Assembly (NCBI GenBank): GCA_900539725.1
Contig: UQDI01000001.1
Span: 52,046 to 116,045, forward strand
Direction: 5' to 3'
Length of the DNA: 64,000 nt
DNA from: an uncultured Eubacteriales bacterium
GTDB lineage: Bacteria > Bacillota > Clostridia > Tissierellales > Peptoniphilaceae
Position 1 is the stretch's first letter. Every line of letters begins with the position of its first letter. Shown piece by piece: positions 18,159-26,029 of the stretch. Under the pieces are notes generated by a model. That model had not been told where the DNA came from and searched no databases. It saw only the letters and a program-made list of their open reading frames with translations. The position numbers were made by a program, and so were the translations under genes.

Positions 18159-19112
18159 ATGAGAAAAGTATTAGTTACTGGAGCTTTAGGACAAATTGGT
18201 TCTGAACTTGTAAAGAGATTTAGAAAAGAATACGGCGACAGCAATGTTGTTGTATCAGACGTTAGAGAATTACCTGAAAGAAAAGACATAATCGATGCAG
18301 GTCCATTCGAATTAATTGACGTTACAGATGGTAAGAGAATTAAAGAAGTTGCCGATAAATATCAAGTAAACACTATAGTTCACTTAGCAGCACTTCTATC
18401 AGCAGTTGGTGAAAAGGTACCACAAAAGTGCTGGCAAATCAACATGGGCGGCTTATACAATGTATTGGAAGTTGCTAGAGAAAATGAATGCCAAGTATTT
18501 ACACCAAGCTCAATCGCTTGTTTTGGACCAGAAACACCAAAGGATAAAACACCTCAAACAACATTACAAAGACCAACATCTATGTACGGTGTAACTAAAG
18601 TAGCTGGAGAAAACCTTTGCGACTACTACCACTTAAGATTTGGCGTTGACACAAGAGGAGTTAGATTCCCTGGTATCATCTCATACGATACACTACCAGG
18701 TGGAGGAACAACTGACTACGCTGTTGATATCTATTATGACGCAATTAAGAAAGGCTCATACGAATGCTTCATCAAAGAAGGTACATACATGGACATGATG
18801 TATATGCCAGACGCACTAGATGCAGTTCTTCAACTTATTGAAGCAGACGGATCAAAACTAATACACAGAAACGCATTCAACATCGCCGCAATGAGCTTTG
18901 AACCAGAAGAAATTAAAAGGTCAATACAAAAATTCATGCCAGAATTTACTATGACATACAATGTTGACCCAGTTAGACAAGCAATTGCAGATTCATGGCC
19001 AAACTCATTAGACGACAGCTGCGCAAGAGAAGAATGGGGCTGGAAGCCTAAATACGATCTTGACACAATGAGTAAAGACATGCTTGAAAAGCTTAAAGAA
19101 AAATTAAAATAG
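18159..19112 (+). CDS. L-threonine 3-dehydrogenase-like extended SDR
   Basis: NAD-dependent extended short-chain dehydrogenase, 317 residues. It has the nucleotide-binding TGALGQIG (7-14) and the YxxxK pair Tyr143 and Lys147 (MYGVTK), with PSSIACFGP before it and GTTDYAVDIYYDA after. This pattern matches the UDP-galactose-epimerase-like threonine dehydrogenases, which oxidise L-threonine to 2-amino-3-ketobutyrate. No kbl (ketobutyrate CoA ligase) is adjacent. An unrelated sugar epimerase is less likely because no sugar genes are near. GGAGGAAG precedes ATG 18159; a terminator follows. Confidence 0.82.
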   Translation: MRKVLVTGALGQIGSELVKRFRKEYGDSNVVVSDVRELPERKDIIDAGPFELIDVTDGKRIKEVADKYQVNTIVHLAALLSAVGEKVPQKCWQINMGGLYNVLEVARENECQVFTPSSIACFGPETPKDKTPQTTLQRPTSMYGVTKVAGENLCDYYHLRFGVDTRGVRFPGIISYDTLPGGGTTDYAVDIYYDAIKKGSYECFIKEGTYMDMMYMPDALDAVLQLIEADGSKLIHRNAFNIAAMSFEPEEIKRSIQKFMPEFTMTYNVDPVRQAIADSWPNSLDDSCAREEWGWKPKYDLDTMSKDMLEKLKEKLK

Positions 19113-19136
19113 TTTAATCAATATTATTATACGAAG

Positions 19137-19162
19137 CAGAGTGAGAAATCACTCTGTTTTTT
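19137..19162 (+). terminator. Intrinsic terminator after the threonine dehydrogenase gene
   Basis: CAGAGTGA (19137-19144) and TCACTCTG (19149-19156) form an 8-bp stem with a GAAA tetraloop and a T6 tail. Confidence 0.9.
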
Positions 19163-19329
19163 GTTTTGCAAATTGAGTAGTTTGGGTATAATGTATATAT
19201 ATGATGAATGAAACGTGCTCATCGTACTTGGCTTAGAACGAATATAGTGATATGCTAGATATAAATATATTATTATAAGTGCTTTAAGTATAATAAATAT
19301 GAATACTAGAGAAAATCATTTGCATGGAC
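19163..19329 (+). other. AT-rich intergenic stretch, no gene recognised
   Basis: Part of a 382-base gap between the SDR gene and iscS. It contains a TATAAT (19187-19192) with only a weak -35 (TTTTGC, 19164-19169). No open frame with a ribosome-binding site and no known RNA fold was recognised. It could be a long leader, a small RNA or spacer. Confidence 0.4.
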
Positions 19330-19358
19330 TTGACAAAAGCTATTAGATATATTATAAT
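19330..19358 (+). promoter_or_regulatory. Consensus promoter upstream of iscS
   Basis: TTGACA (19330-19335), a 17-base spacer, TATAAT (19353-19358). Predicted start about 19365, giving a 5' untranslated region of roughly 130 bases before iscS. No obvious IscR-type operator or hairpin was identified in that leader. Confidence 0.85.
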
Positions 19359-19497
19359 ATAAATACAATTGAATAAAAACATATACATATTAGAAGCCAA
19401 TCATATTACATAGATAATTTTATTATCACAAAGATTATACATATTAGATAAAATAGGGATATTTTATTTTTTTATGATTTTATAAAGGGGGATTATG

Positions 19498-20685
19498 ATG
19501 GGCTTTATTTATTTGGATAACGCTGCAACAACAAAGGTTAGAAAAGAAGTTATAGATGCGATGCTACCATACTTTGATGAAAAGTATTTTAATGCATCAA
19601 GTCTTTATTCGCTTGCAACTGAAGTGAAAAAAGATGTGGTAGAAGCAAGGGAGAAGATAGCATCATACTTTAACTGCAAGGCAGATGAGATATATTTTAC
19701 AAGCTGTGGCTCAGAATCAGACAACTGGGCTTTAAAGGGAACTGCATTTAAGTACGAGGACAAGGGTAAACACATAATTACGACTGCAATTGAGCATCCG
19801 GCCATACTTAATACATGCAAATTCCTTGAAAAGGAAGGTTTTGAAGTAACATACTTAAGCGTTGATGAAGATGGCTTCATTGACCTTAATGAACTTGAAA
19901 ATGCCATGAGAGACGATACTATCTTAGTTAGTATAATGTTTGCTAATAACGAGATAGGAACTATACAGCCGATCAAAGAAGCAGCTGCTATAGCTCACAA
20001 ACATAACGCACTATTCCATACAGACGCTGTTCAAGCAGTTGGTAATGTTAGGATAGACGTAGAAGACCTTGGCATTGACATGATGAGTTTATCGGGCCAT
20101 AAGCTATACGGACCAAAGGGTATAGGCGCTTTATACATTAGAAAAGGCGTGAATATCGACAACTTAATTCACGGTGGTGGACAAGAAAGAAAGAGAAGAG
20201 CAGGAACTGAAAATACTGCTGAAATTATCGGTCTTGCTAAAGCTATAGAATTATTATATGACAATTTTGAAAAGCATAATAATCATTTAAGAGATAAAAG
20301 AGATAGATTAGTTAAAGAAATTATGGAAAAAATTCCATACACACTATATAATGGCAGCAAGGATCCAGAAAGAAGATTACCAGGCAATGCTTCATTCTGC
20401 TTCAAGTACGTTGAAGGCGAAGCGCTTCTACTAATGCTTGACGCTATGGGCATAGCTGGATCAACAGGTTCTGCATGTGCATCTGGCTCACTTGATCCAT
20501 CACATGTACTACTTGCAATAGGCTTACCACACGAAATTGCTCATGGATCTTTAAGACTAACATTCTCAGAAGAAATTACAGATGAAGATGTAGACTACGT
20601 TGTAGACAGCCTAGTAAAGATTATTGAAAGATTAAGACAAATGTCACCTCTATATGATGAGGCAATTGCGAAAGGAGAAATATAA
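19498..20685 (+). CDS. iscS: Cysteine desulfurase IscS/NifS type
   Basis: PLP enzyme that takes sulfur from cysteine for Fe-S clusters and tRNA thiolation. From ATG 19498 there are 395 residues: IYLDNAATT at the N-terminus, the PLP Lys202 in SGHKLYGPKG and the catalytic Cys327 in TGSACASGS. Two ATGs are adjacent (19495, 19498); AAAGGGGG (19484-19491) is better spaced for the second. iscU follows with a one-base overlap. This is a minimal iscSU pair without hscA, hscB or fdx. Confidence 0.95.
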   Translation: MGFIYLDNAATTKVRKEVIDAMLPYFDEKYFNASSLYSLATEVKKDVVEAREKIASYFNCKADEIYFTSCGSESDNWALKGTAFKYEDKGKHIITTAIEHPAILNTCKFLEKEGFEVTYLSVDEDGFIDLNELENAMRDDTILVSIMFANNEIGTIQPIKEAAAIAHKHNALFHTDAVQAVGNVRIDVEDLGIDMMSLSGHKLYGPKGIGALYIRKGVNIDNLIHGGGQERKRRAGTENTAEIIGLAKAIELLYDNFEKHNNHLRDKRDRLVKEIMEKIPYTLYNGSKDPERRLPGNASFCFKYVEGEALLLMLDAMGIAGSTGSACASGSLDPSHVLLAIGLPHEIAHGSLRLTFSEEITDEDVDYVVDSLVKIIERLRQMSPLYDEAIAKGEI

Positions 20686-21134
20686 TGTTATATTCTGAAA
20701 AAGTTATGGATCACTTTATGCATCCAAGAAATGTAGGAGAGATGGAAAACCCAAGCGGTGTTGGCGAAGTTGGTAACGCAAAATGCGGCGACATCATGAG
20801 GATGTACCTAAAGATAGATGAAAACGATATAATTACAGACGTTAAGTTCAAGACTTATGGCTGTGGTACTGCTATTGCATCATCATCTATGGCTACAGAA
20901 CTTATTAAGGGCAAGTCCATAAACGAAGCTATAAATCTATCAAATAAGGAAGTAGCTGAAAACTTAGATGGACTACCACCAATCAAGATGCACTGCTCAG
21001 TACTTGCTGAAGAAGCTATCAAGGCAGCACTTTATGACTATCAAGAAAAAACTGGTCATAAGGTAAAAGGTCTTGAAAATTACGAACCACCAAAAGATGA
21101 TTTACATGATCATGATCATGTAGAACTAGACTAA
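20685..21134 (+). CDS. iscU: Iron-sulfur cluster scaffold IscU/NifU N-terminal type
   Basis: Scaffold on which the 2Fe-2S cluster is built. The 149 residues contain the three cluster Cys: Cys34 (NAKCGD), Cys60 (TYGCGTAIASS) and Cys104 (KMHCSVLA), and Asp36. The C-terminal tail is acidic and His-rich (DDLHDHDHVELD). ATG 20685 overlaps the iscS stop, so the products are made together. Confidence 0.95.
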   Translation: MLYSEKVMDHFMHPRNVGEMENPSGVGEVGNAKCGDIMRMYLKIDENDIITDVKFKTYGCGTAIASSSMATELIKGKSINEAINLSNKEVAENLDGLPPIKMHCSVLAEEAIKAALYDYQEKTGHKVKGLENYEPPKDDLHDHDHVELD

Positions 21135-21138
21135 GAAG

Positions 21139-22347
21139 ATGGTTTTCTTAGCAAATACTATTAACGAGAACATAATTAATTTGATAAATCAAGGAGGAGC
21201 CTTAAATGGTATCCTCCTTGGTTTGCAGATAATTATATTAGCTTTAGGCATATATTATCTCGTTAATATCGGTAATAAACACCTCGATGAGGGCGAGAGA
21301 CTTATATTCTCTAAGACTGTAATAATTAAGTTTATAATAACAGTTTTAGCGGTATTATTCTTCATATACATATACAAAAACTTTCTTATGGTAAGGACAA
21401 TCACGCTATCTATACTAGTCGCAGCAATGCTTGCGTACTTTTTAAACCCTATGGTTAAGAGTGTGCGTAAGAGACTTAAGATATCGGATAATCTTGCGAT
21501 TTTGACTGTTTTTTTAATAGTTATTCTTATATTTTTAATCTTAGGCTTTACTGTCTTTCCTAAGACTATTTCTGATATTAAAAATCTTATAATTAAATTC
21601 CCTGAGTATTATAAGCAAACACTTGAATCTATCAATGACTTCTTTAATCAATATGAGCTTTTCAAAGGAATAAATCTTGATAACGAACTTATAATTGATA
21701 ATATCTCGAAAATATACAAAAAACAGACAGCAAATGCGGGAAATTTACTTGTTAATTCAGCAAAGAATGTCATGAGCTTTGTATTTTCACTTGTCTTGAC
21801 ACCAATATTTGCCTTTTACTTCTTGAAAGATAAGGACAAAATTAAGGAAAAGTTCAAAGACATGATACCAGAAGCGAGAAAAGAAAGGTTAATAAGGCTA
21901 TTCTCAAATATTCATAATGATATGACTAAATATATCATAGGCAAGATTAAGATGGCGATATTCGTTGGTTTTGCAACCTTTATTATGCTTTTAGCCTTGG
22001 GAGTAGAATTCTCCTTTGTTATAGGTATAATCACATGTGTTGCAGATATAGTGCCATATGTTGGACCGCTTATGGGCCTTATTCCAGCCTTTGTCTTTGC
22101 CTTTATAGACAGCCCAATCAAAGCACTTTGGATCTTTGTTCTATATATATTAATTCAATGGGTAGAAAATAATATAGTGGGACCGAAGATATTATCAAAG
22201 GAAACGGGCTTCCATCCAATAGTCGTTTTATTCCTACTTATACTAGGAGCGGCGCTATTTGGATTTTTAGGTATGATACTGTCGGTACCTATTGCACTTG
22301 TCATCAAAACAGTGTATAATGAATATGTTGTAAATAAAAATAATTAG
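21139..22347 (+). CDS. AI-2E family (PerM-like) membrane transporter
   Basis: Polytopic membrane protein, 402 residues, with about eight hydrophobic segments. The family signature is clear: MLAYFLNPMVK near residue 95, LTPIFAFYFLKDKDKIKE mid-protein, then GPLMGLIPAFVFAF and VGPKILSKETGFHPIVVLFLLILGAALFG. Substrates in this family are diverse (AI-2, ions, peptides) and unknown here. It lies between iscU and alaS, where clostridial genomes often have such a gene. The 5' coding region has a 9-bp hairpin (21190-21220) that includes AAGGAGGA. Confidence 0.85.
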   Translation: MVFLANTINENIINLINQGGALNGILLGLQIIILALGIYYLVNIGNKHLDEGERLIFSKTVIIKFIITVLAVLFFIYIYKNFLMVRTITLSILVAAMLAYFLNPMVKSVRKRLKISDNLAILTVFLIVILIFLILGFTVFPKTISDIKNLIIKFPEYYKQTLESINDFFNQYELFKGINLDNELIIDNISKIYKKQTANAGNLLVNSAKNVMSFVFSLVLTPIFAFYFLKDKDKIKEKFKDMIPEARKERLIRLFSNIHNDMTKYIIGKIKMAIFVGFATFIMLLALGVEFSFVIGIITCVADIVPYVGPLMGLIPAFVFAFIDSPIKALWIFVLYILIQWVENNIVGPKILSKETGFHPIVVLFLLILGAALFGFLGMILSVPIALVIKTVYNEYVVNKNN

Positions 22348-22357
22348 AGGTGTATAC

Positions 22358-25006
22358 ATGAAACATTTATCTTTGGACGAAATAAGAGATGAATATTTAA
22401 ATTTCTTTAAAAATCAAGGTCACTTAGCTGAAAAAAGTTTTTCGCTAATACCAAAGGATGATAAATCATTATTATTAATAGGTGCGGGCATGGCACCACT
22501 TAAGAAGTTCTTTACAGGCGAGTTAAGTGCTCCATCTAAGAGGATGACTACTTGCCAAAAGTGTATCAGAACTGGCGATATTGACAATGTTGGTAAGACT
22601 GATAGACACGGAACTTTCTTTGAAATGCTAGGAAACTTCTCTTTTGGAGACTACTTCAAAAAAGAAGCAATTCATTGGGCGTGGACTTTACTTACAGAAG
22701 TTTTTGAAATAGAGCCTGAAAAGCTATGGATCACAGTATTTAAGGATGACGATGAAGCTTTTGACCTATGGGTTAAAGAAGGTCAAGATCCAAAAAGATT
22801 AGTAAGACTTGGCAAAGAAGATAACTTCTGGGAGCTTGAAACTGGTCCATCGGGTCCATGTACTGAGATTTTCTACGATAGAGGAGAAAGCTACGGCACA
22901 TTGAAAGACTTTGACGATGGCGTAGATAACGAAAGACTAATCGAAGTTTGGAACCTTGTATTTACTCAATTTGATAGAAAATCGAAAGACGAGTACGAGC
23001 CGCTAAGTCATCCAAACATTGATACAGGTATGGGTCTTGAAAGAATGGCGTGCGTTATGCAAGGCGTTCACTCAATCTTCGATATAAAAGAAATCAGAAG
23101 CATTATTGAAGAGGTAGAAAGATTATCTAACAAAAAGTATAAAATAAATGAAAAAGATGATATATCTATAAGAATAATCGCTGACCACGTTAGAAGCATG
23201 ACTTTTATGGTTTCAGACGGCATAATACCATCAAACGAATCAAGAGGCTATGTACTTAGAAAGATTATCAGACGTGCGATCAGACACGGTAAGCTTCTTG
23301 GCATAGACAGACCATTCTTAGCTGATCTTGTAGAAAAAGTTATTGATGGCTGGTCATATCACTATACAGAACTTGCTCAAAACAGAGAGACAATAATCAA
23401 GATAATAAGCGCTGAAGAAGCTAAGTTCGAAGAAACAATCAATCAAGGTATGAACATCTTAAACTCATACATCGATGAGCTTAAAAAAGAAGGCAAAACT
23501 AGCCTATCTGGAGAAAAAGCTTTCATTTTGTATGATACTTATGGCTTCCCATTCGATATAACTAAGGAAATTCTTGAAGAGAATGGAATTTCTGTAGATG
23601 AGGAAGAATTTAACAAGAACATGCAAGAGCAAAAGCTTAGAGCAAAGGAAAATGCTCATATTGAAGACTCTGGCTGGAATAGCGACTTAAATCTAGACAT
23701 TTATGAAAATTACAAGAATGAATTTATTGGCTATGAATTAAATGTCAATGAAGATGCCAAGGTAAATGCCATAGTTGTAGATAAAAACTTAGTCGATTCA
23801 ATTAAGGAAGGCGACAAAGCTATAGTTATACTTGACAAGACACCATTCTACGGTCAATCAGGTGGACAAGTTGGCGATGTCGGCACACTTAAAAATGATA
23901 AGGCTATCTTAAAGGTAATTGATACAAAGAAGACTAAGACAGGTCTTGTGCTTCATGAAGTTGAAGCAGAATCAGGAGAATTAAAAACTGGAGACAAGCT
24001 AGGCGCTGAGATTGATTACAAGCTTAGACAAGACACACGCAAGAACCATACAGCAACTCACCTACTTCACAAAGCGCTAAAGATGGTTCTAGGCACTCAC
24101 GTTAATCAAGCAGGCTCCTTAGTTAGCCCAACTAGACTTAGATTTGACTTTACTCACTTCCAAGCAATGACAGCTGATGAAATTAAACAAGTTGAAAACA
24201 TTGTTAATGAAAGCATTTTCGATGCTATAGACGTTAATACATCTGTAGTTAGCTTAGAAGAATCTAAGAAGATGGGTGCAACAGGTCTATTTGAAGATAA
24301 ATACGGCGATTTTGTTAGAGTAGTTAAAGTTGGCGACTTCTCAATGGAACTATGCGGTGGTACTCACGTTAAAAATACTTCTGAAGTAGGACTATTTAAG
24401 ATAGTTCAAGAAACTGGTATAGCTGCAGGCGTTAGAAGAATCGAATCTCTAACAGGAAGAAATACTTATAAATACCTAAATGATAATGAAGCTGAACTAG
24501 ATAAGCTTAGTGAAACATTCAAAACTAATAAAGAAGACCTTATCAATAAGGCTGAACAAACAATTAGCGACTTAAAAGATAGAGAAAAAGAAATAAAAGA
24601 TTTAAAAAACAAAATACAAAATGCTGAGCTTAAAAATCTTGACAGCGAAGTTAAAAATATTAACGGCGTTAACTATATCATCAGCGTGATTGAAGCTGAC
24701 AATATGAACGAGTTAAGACAAGCGGGCGACAAGCTTAAGGACAAAGTCAAATCAGGTATAGTTATGGTGGCTGCGGACATAAACGGAAAGACTTCATTTA
24801 TCATAACACTTACAAAAGACGTTGTAAGCAAGGTAGTTACAGCAAATATCTTGATGAAGAACATTGCTCCGCTACTAGATGCTAAGGGTGGCGGAAGAGA
24901 TGACATGGCTCAAGCAGGCGGCGGCAACTCAGATAAGCTTAAAGATTTTGAAATAAAAGCAGAAGAAAAACTTAAAGAGATTTTAGCTAATTATAATAAG
25001 AAATAA
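22358..25006 (+). CDS. alaS: Alanyl-tRNA synthetase
   Basis: Charges tRNA-Ala. The 882 residues hold the class II catalytic domain (GAGMAPLKKFF, FFEMLGNFSFGDYF, ETGPSGPCTEIF), the editing domain with HTATHLLHKAL (about residue 564) and CGGTH (about 666), a coiled coil and the C-terminal DHHA1 domain with GGGRDDMAQAGG. ATG 22358 follows TAGAGGTG. No T-box leader fits in the 10-base gap, so it depends on upstream transcription. Confidence 0.97.
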   Translation: MKHLSLDEIRDEYLNFFKNQGHLAEKSFSLIPKDDKSLLLIGAGMAPLKKFFTGELSAPSKRMTTCQKCIRTGDIDNVGKTDRHGTFFEMLGNFSFGDYFKKEAIHWAWTLLTEVFEIEPEKLWITVFKDDDEAFDLWVKEGQDPKRLVRLGKEDNFWELETGPSGPCTEIFYDRGESYGTLKDFDDGVDNERLIEVWNLVFTQFDRKSKDEYEPLSHPNIDTGMGLERMACVMQGVHSIFDIKEIRSIIEEVERLSNKKYKINEKDDISIRIIADHVRSMTFMVSDGIIPSNESRGYVLRKIIRRAIRHGKLLGIDRPFLADLVEKVIDGWSYHYTELAQNRETIIKIISAEEAKFEETINQGMNILNSYIDELKKEGKTSLSGEKAFILYDTYGFPFDITKEILEENGISVDEEEFNKNMQEQKLRAKENAHIEDSGWNSDLNLDIYENYKNEFIGYELNVNEDAKVNAIVVDKNLVDSIKEGDKAIVILDKTPFYGQSGGQVGDVGTLKNDKAILKVIDTKKTKTGLVLHEVEAESGELKTGDKLGAEIDYKLRQDTRKNHTATHLLHKALKMVLGTHVNQAGSLVSPTRLRFDFTHFQAMTADEIKQVENIVNESIFDAIDVNTSVVSLEESKKMGATGLFEDKYGDFVRVVKVGDFSMELCGGTHVKNTSEVGLFKIVQETGIAAGVRRIESLTGRNTYKYLNDNEAELDKLSETFKTNKEDLINKAEQTISDLKDREKEIKDLKNKIQNAELKNLDSEVKNINGVNYIISVIEADNMNELRQAGDKLKDKVKSGIVMVAADINGKTSFIITLTKDVVSKVVTANILMKNIAPLLDAKGGGRDDMAQAGGGNSDKLKDFEIKAEEKLKEILANYNKK

Positions 25007-25013
25007 ATTATTA

Positions 25014-25042
25014 TTGAAGACATAAGTTTTTTATGATATACT
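25014..25042 (+). promoter_or_regulatory. Promoter for ireB
   Basis: TTGAAG (25014-25019), 17-base spacer, TATACT (25037-25042). Short leader; Shine-Dalgarno AGAGGTGA before ATG 25061. Confidence 0.65.
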
Positions 25043-25060
25043 ATATTTAGAGGTGATAGC

Positions 25061-25312
25061 ATGGATAAGAAATTTGATGAGACAATGAAATTTAATATTC
25101 AAAAGGAAACAGTTCAATCACCAAAAGAAATATTAAATAAGGTTTGTGAGGCTCTAGAAGCTAAGGGATACAACCCCATCAACCAAATCATAGGTTACAT
25201 TTTATCAGGCGATCCAACATATATAACAAGCTACAATGATGCAAGATCGATGATTATACAAATGGAAAGAGATGAGCTTTTGGAGGCAATACTCGTTGAT
25301 TATTTGAAATGA
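25061..25312 (+). CDS. ireB: IreB family regulatory phosphoprotein (UPF0297)
   Basis: Small conserved protein, 83 residues. In Enterococcus IreB is phosphorylated by the PASTA kinase IreK and controls cephalosporin resistance. Family motifs: DETMKFNI near the N-terminus, with the kinase-target Thr region, and NPINQIIGYILSGDPTYITSYNDAR. It stands in the conserved trio ireB-ruvX-yrzB. A terminator separates it from ruvX. Confidence 0.93.
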   Translation: MDKKFDETMKFNIQKETVQSPKEILNKVCEALEAKGYNPINQIIGYILSGDPTYITSYNDARSMIIQMERDELLEAILVDYLK

Positions 25313-25313
25313 T

Positions 25314-25343
25314 TAATAGGGGCTTATAACCCCTATTATTTTT
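25314..25343 (+). terminator. Intrinsic terminator between ireB and ruvX
   Basis: TAATAGGGG (25314-25322) pairs with CCCCTATTA (25330-25338) around a 7-base loop, followed by TTTTTA. No clear promoter lies between it and ruvX, so it is probably leaky. Confidence 0.7.
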
Positions 25344-25353
25344 AGGTGAAATT

Positions 25354-25785
25354 ATGGAAAGAATTTTAGCTTTAGACGTTGGCGATAAAACGGTAGGACT
25401 TGCAATTTCAGATGAATTGCAAATTATAGTCACAACGCTAAACACTATATTTAGAACTTCAAAATTAGAAGATAGAGACAAGTTAAAAGAAATTATTGAT
25501 CAGTACGGCGTAAAGACTTTGGTTGTTGGACTTCCTAAGAACATGGATGGAAGCCTTGGACCACAAGCAAAAAAAGTAAAGAAGTACATGGATTTTATGA
25601 AGAAAAATCTTGATGACATAGAAGTAGTCTATGTTGATGAGAGACTGACAACAGTAAGTGCGACAAGAGTTTTAATTGACACGAATGTGCGTAGAGAAAA
25701 CAGAAAAAAGTATGTTGACTCAATCGCGGCAAATTATATTTTAAGAACATATTTAGATATGCAAAGGGGAAAAAATGGAGAATAA
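25354..25785 (+). CDS. ruvX: YqgF/RuvX Holliday junction resolvase-like nuclease
   Basis: RNase H-fold nuclease of the YqgF family, linked to 16S rRNA 5' processing and to Holliday-junction resolution. The 143 residues start RILALDVGDKTVGLAISD, with the first catalytic Asp, and include VVGLPKNMDG and VVYVDERLTTVSA, with conserved acidic residues. It overlaps the yrzB start by 11 bases. Confidence 0.93.
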   Translation: MERILALDVGDKTVGLAISDELQIIVTTLNTIFRTSKLEDRDKLKEIIDQYGVKTLVVGLPKNMDGSLGPQAKKVKKYMDFMKKNLDDIEVVYVDERLTTVSATRVLIDTNVRRENRKKYVDSIAANYILRTYLDMQRGKNGE

Positions 25786-26017
25786 AATACTGCTTCATGA
25801 CGATGATGGTAATGAGATAGAACTCATCGTCGAAGCTACATTTGAGATTGATACTGACAAGTATGTAGTAATGTATGAAAGCGAAGAGGACGAAGATTAC
25901 TATATAATGAAGTATAGTGAAGATAATGAAGGGAATTTAGTATTCACAGGCTTAGACGACGAGGAGCTAAGAGAAGCTCAAGAAGCTTATGAAGAATTAG
26001 ATAAAACAAATAAATAA
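25775..26017 (+). CDS. DUF1292 (YrzB) family protein
   Basis: Acidic 80-residue protein of the DUF1292 family; pattern LLHDDDGNEIELIVEATFEIDTDKYVVMY then EDYYIMKY and GLDDEELREAQEAYEEL. Its function is unknown. Its conserved place after ireB and ruvX is the main clue. It overlaps ruvX and precedes RNase J by 12 bases. Confidence 0.88.
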   Translation: MENKILLHDDDGNEIELIVEATFEIDTDKYVVMYESEEDEDYYIMKYSEDNEGNLVFTGLDDEELREAQEAYEELDKTNK

Positions 26018-26029
26018 AAGGAGGAGACG

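Noticed and set aside
22348..22357. T-box leader for alaS (also considered for valS and trpS)
   Set aside because: Gaps of 10-24 bases cannot hold a T-box; the genes rely on upstream transcription.
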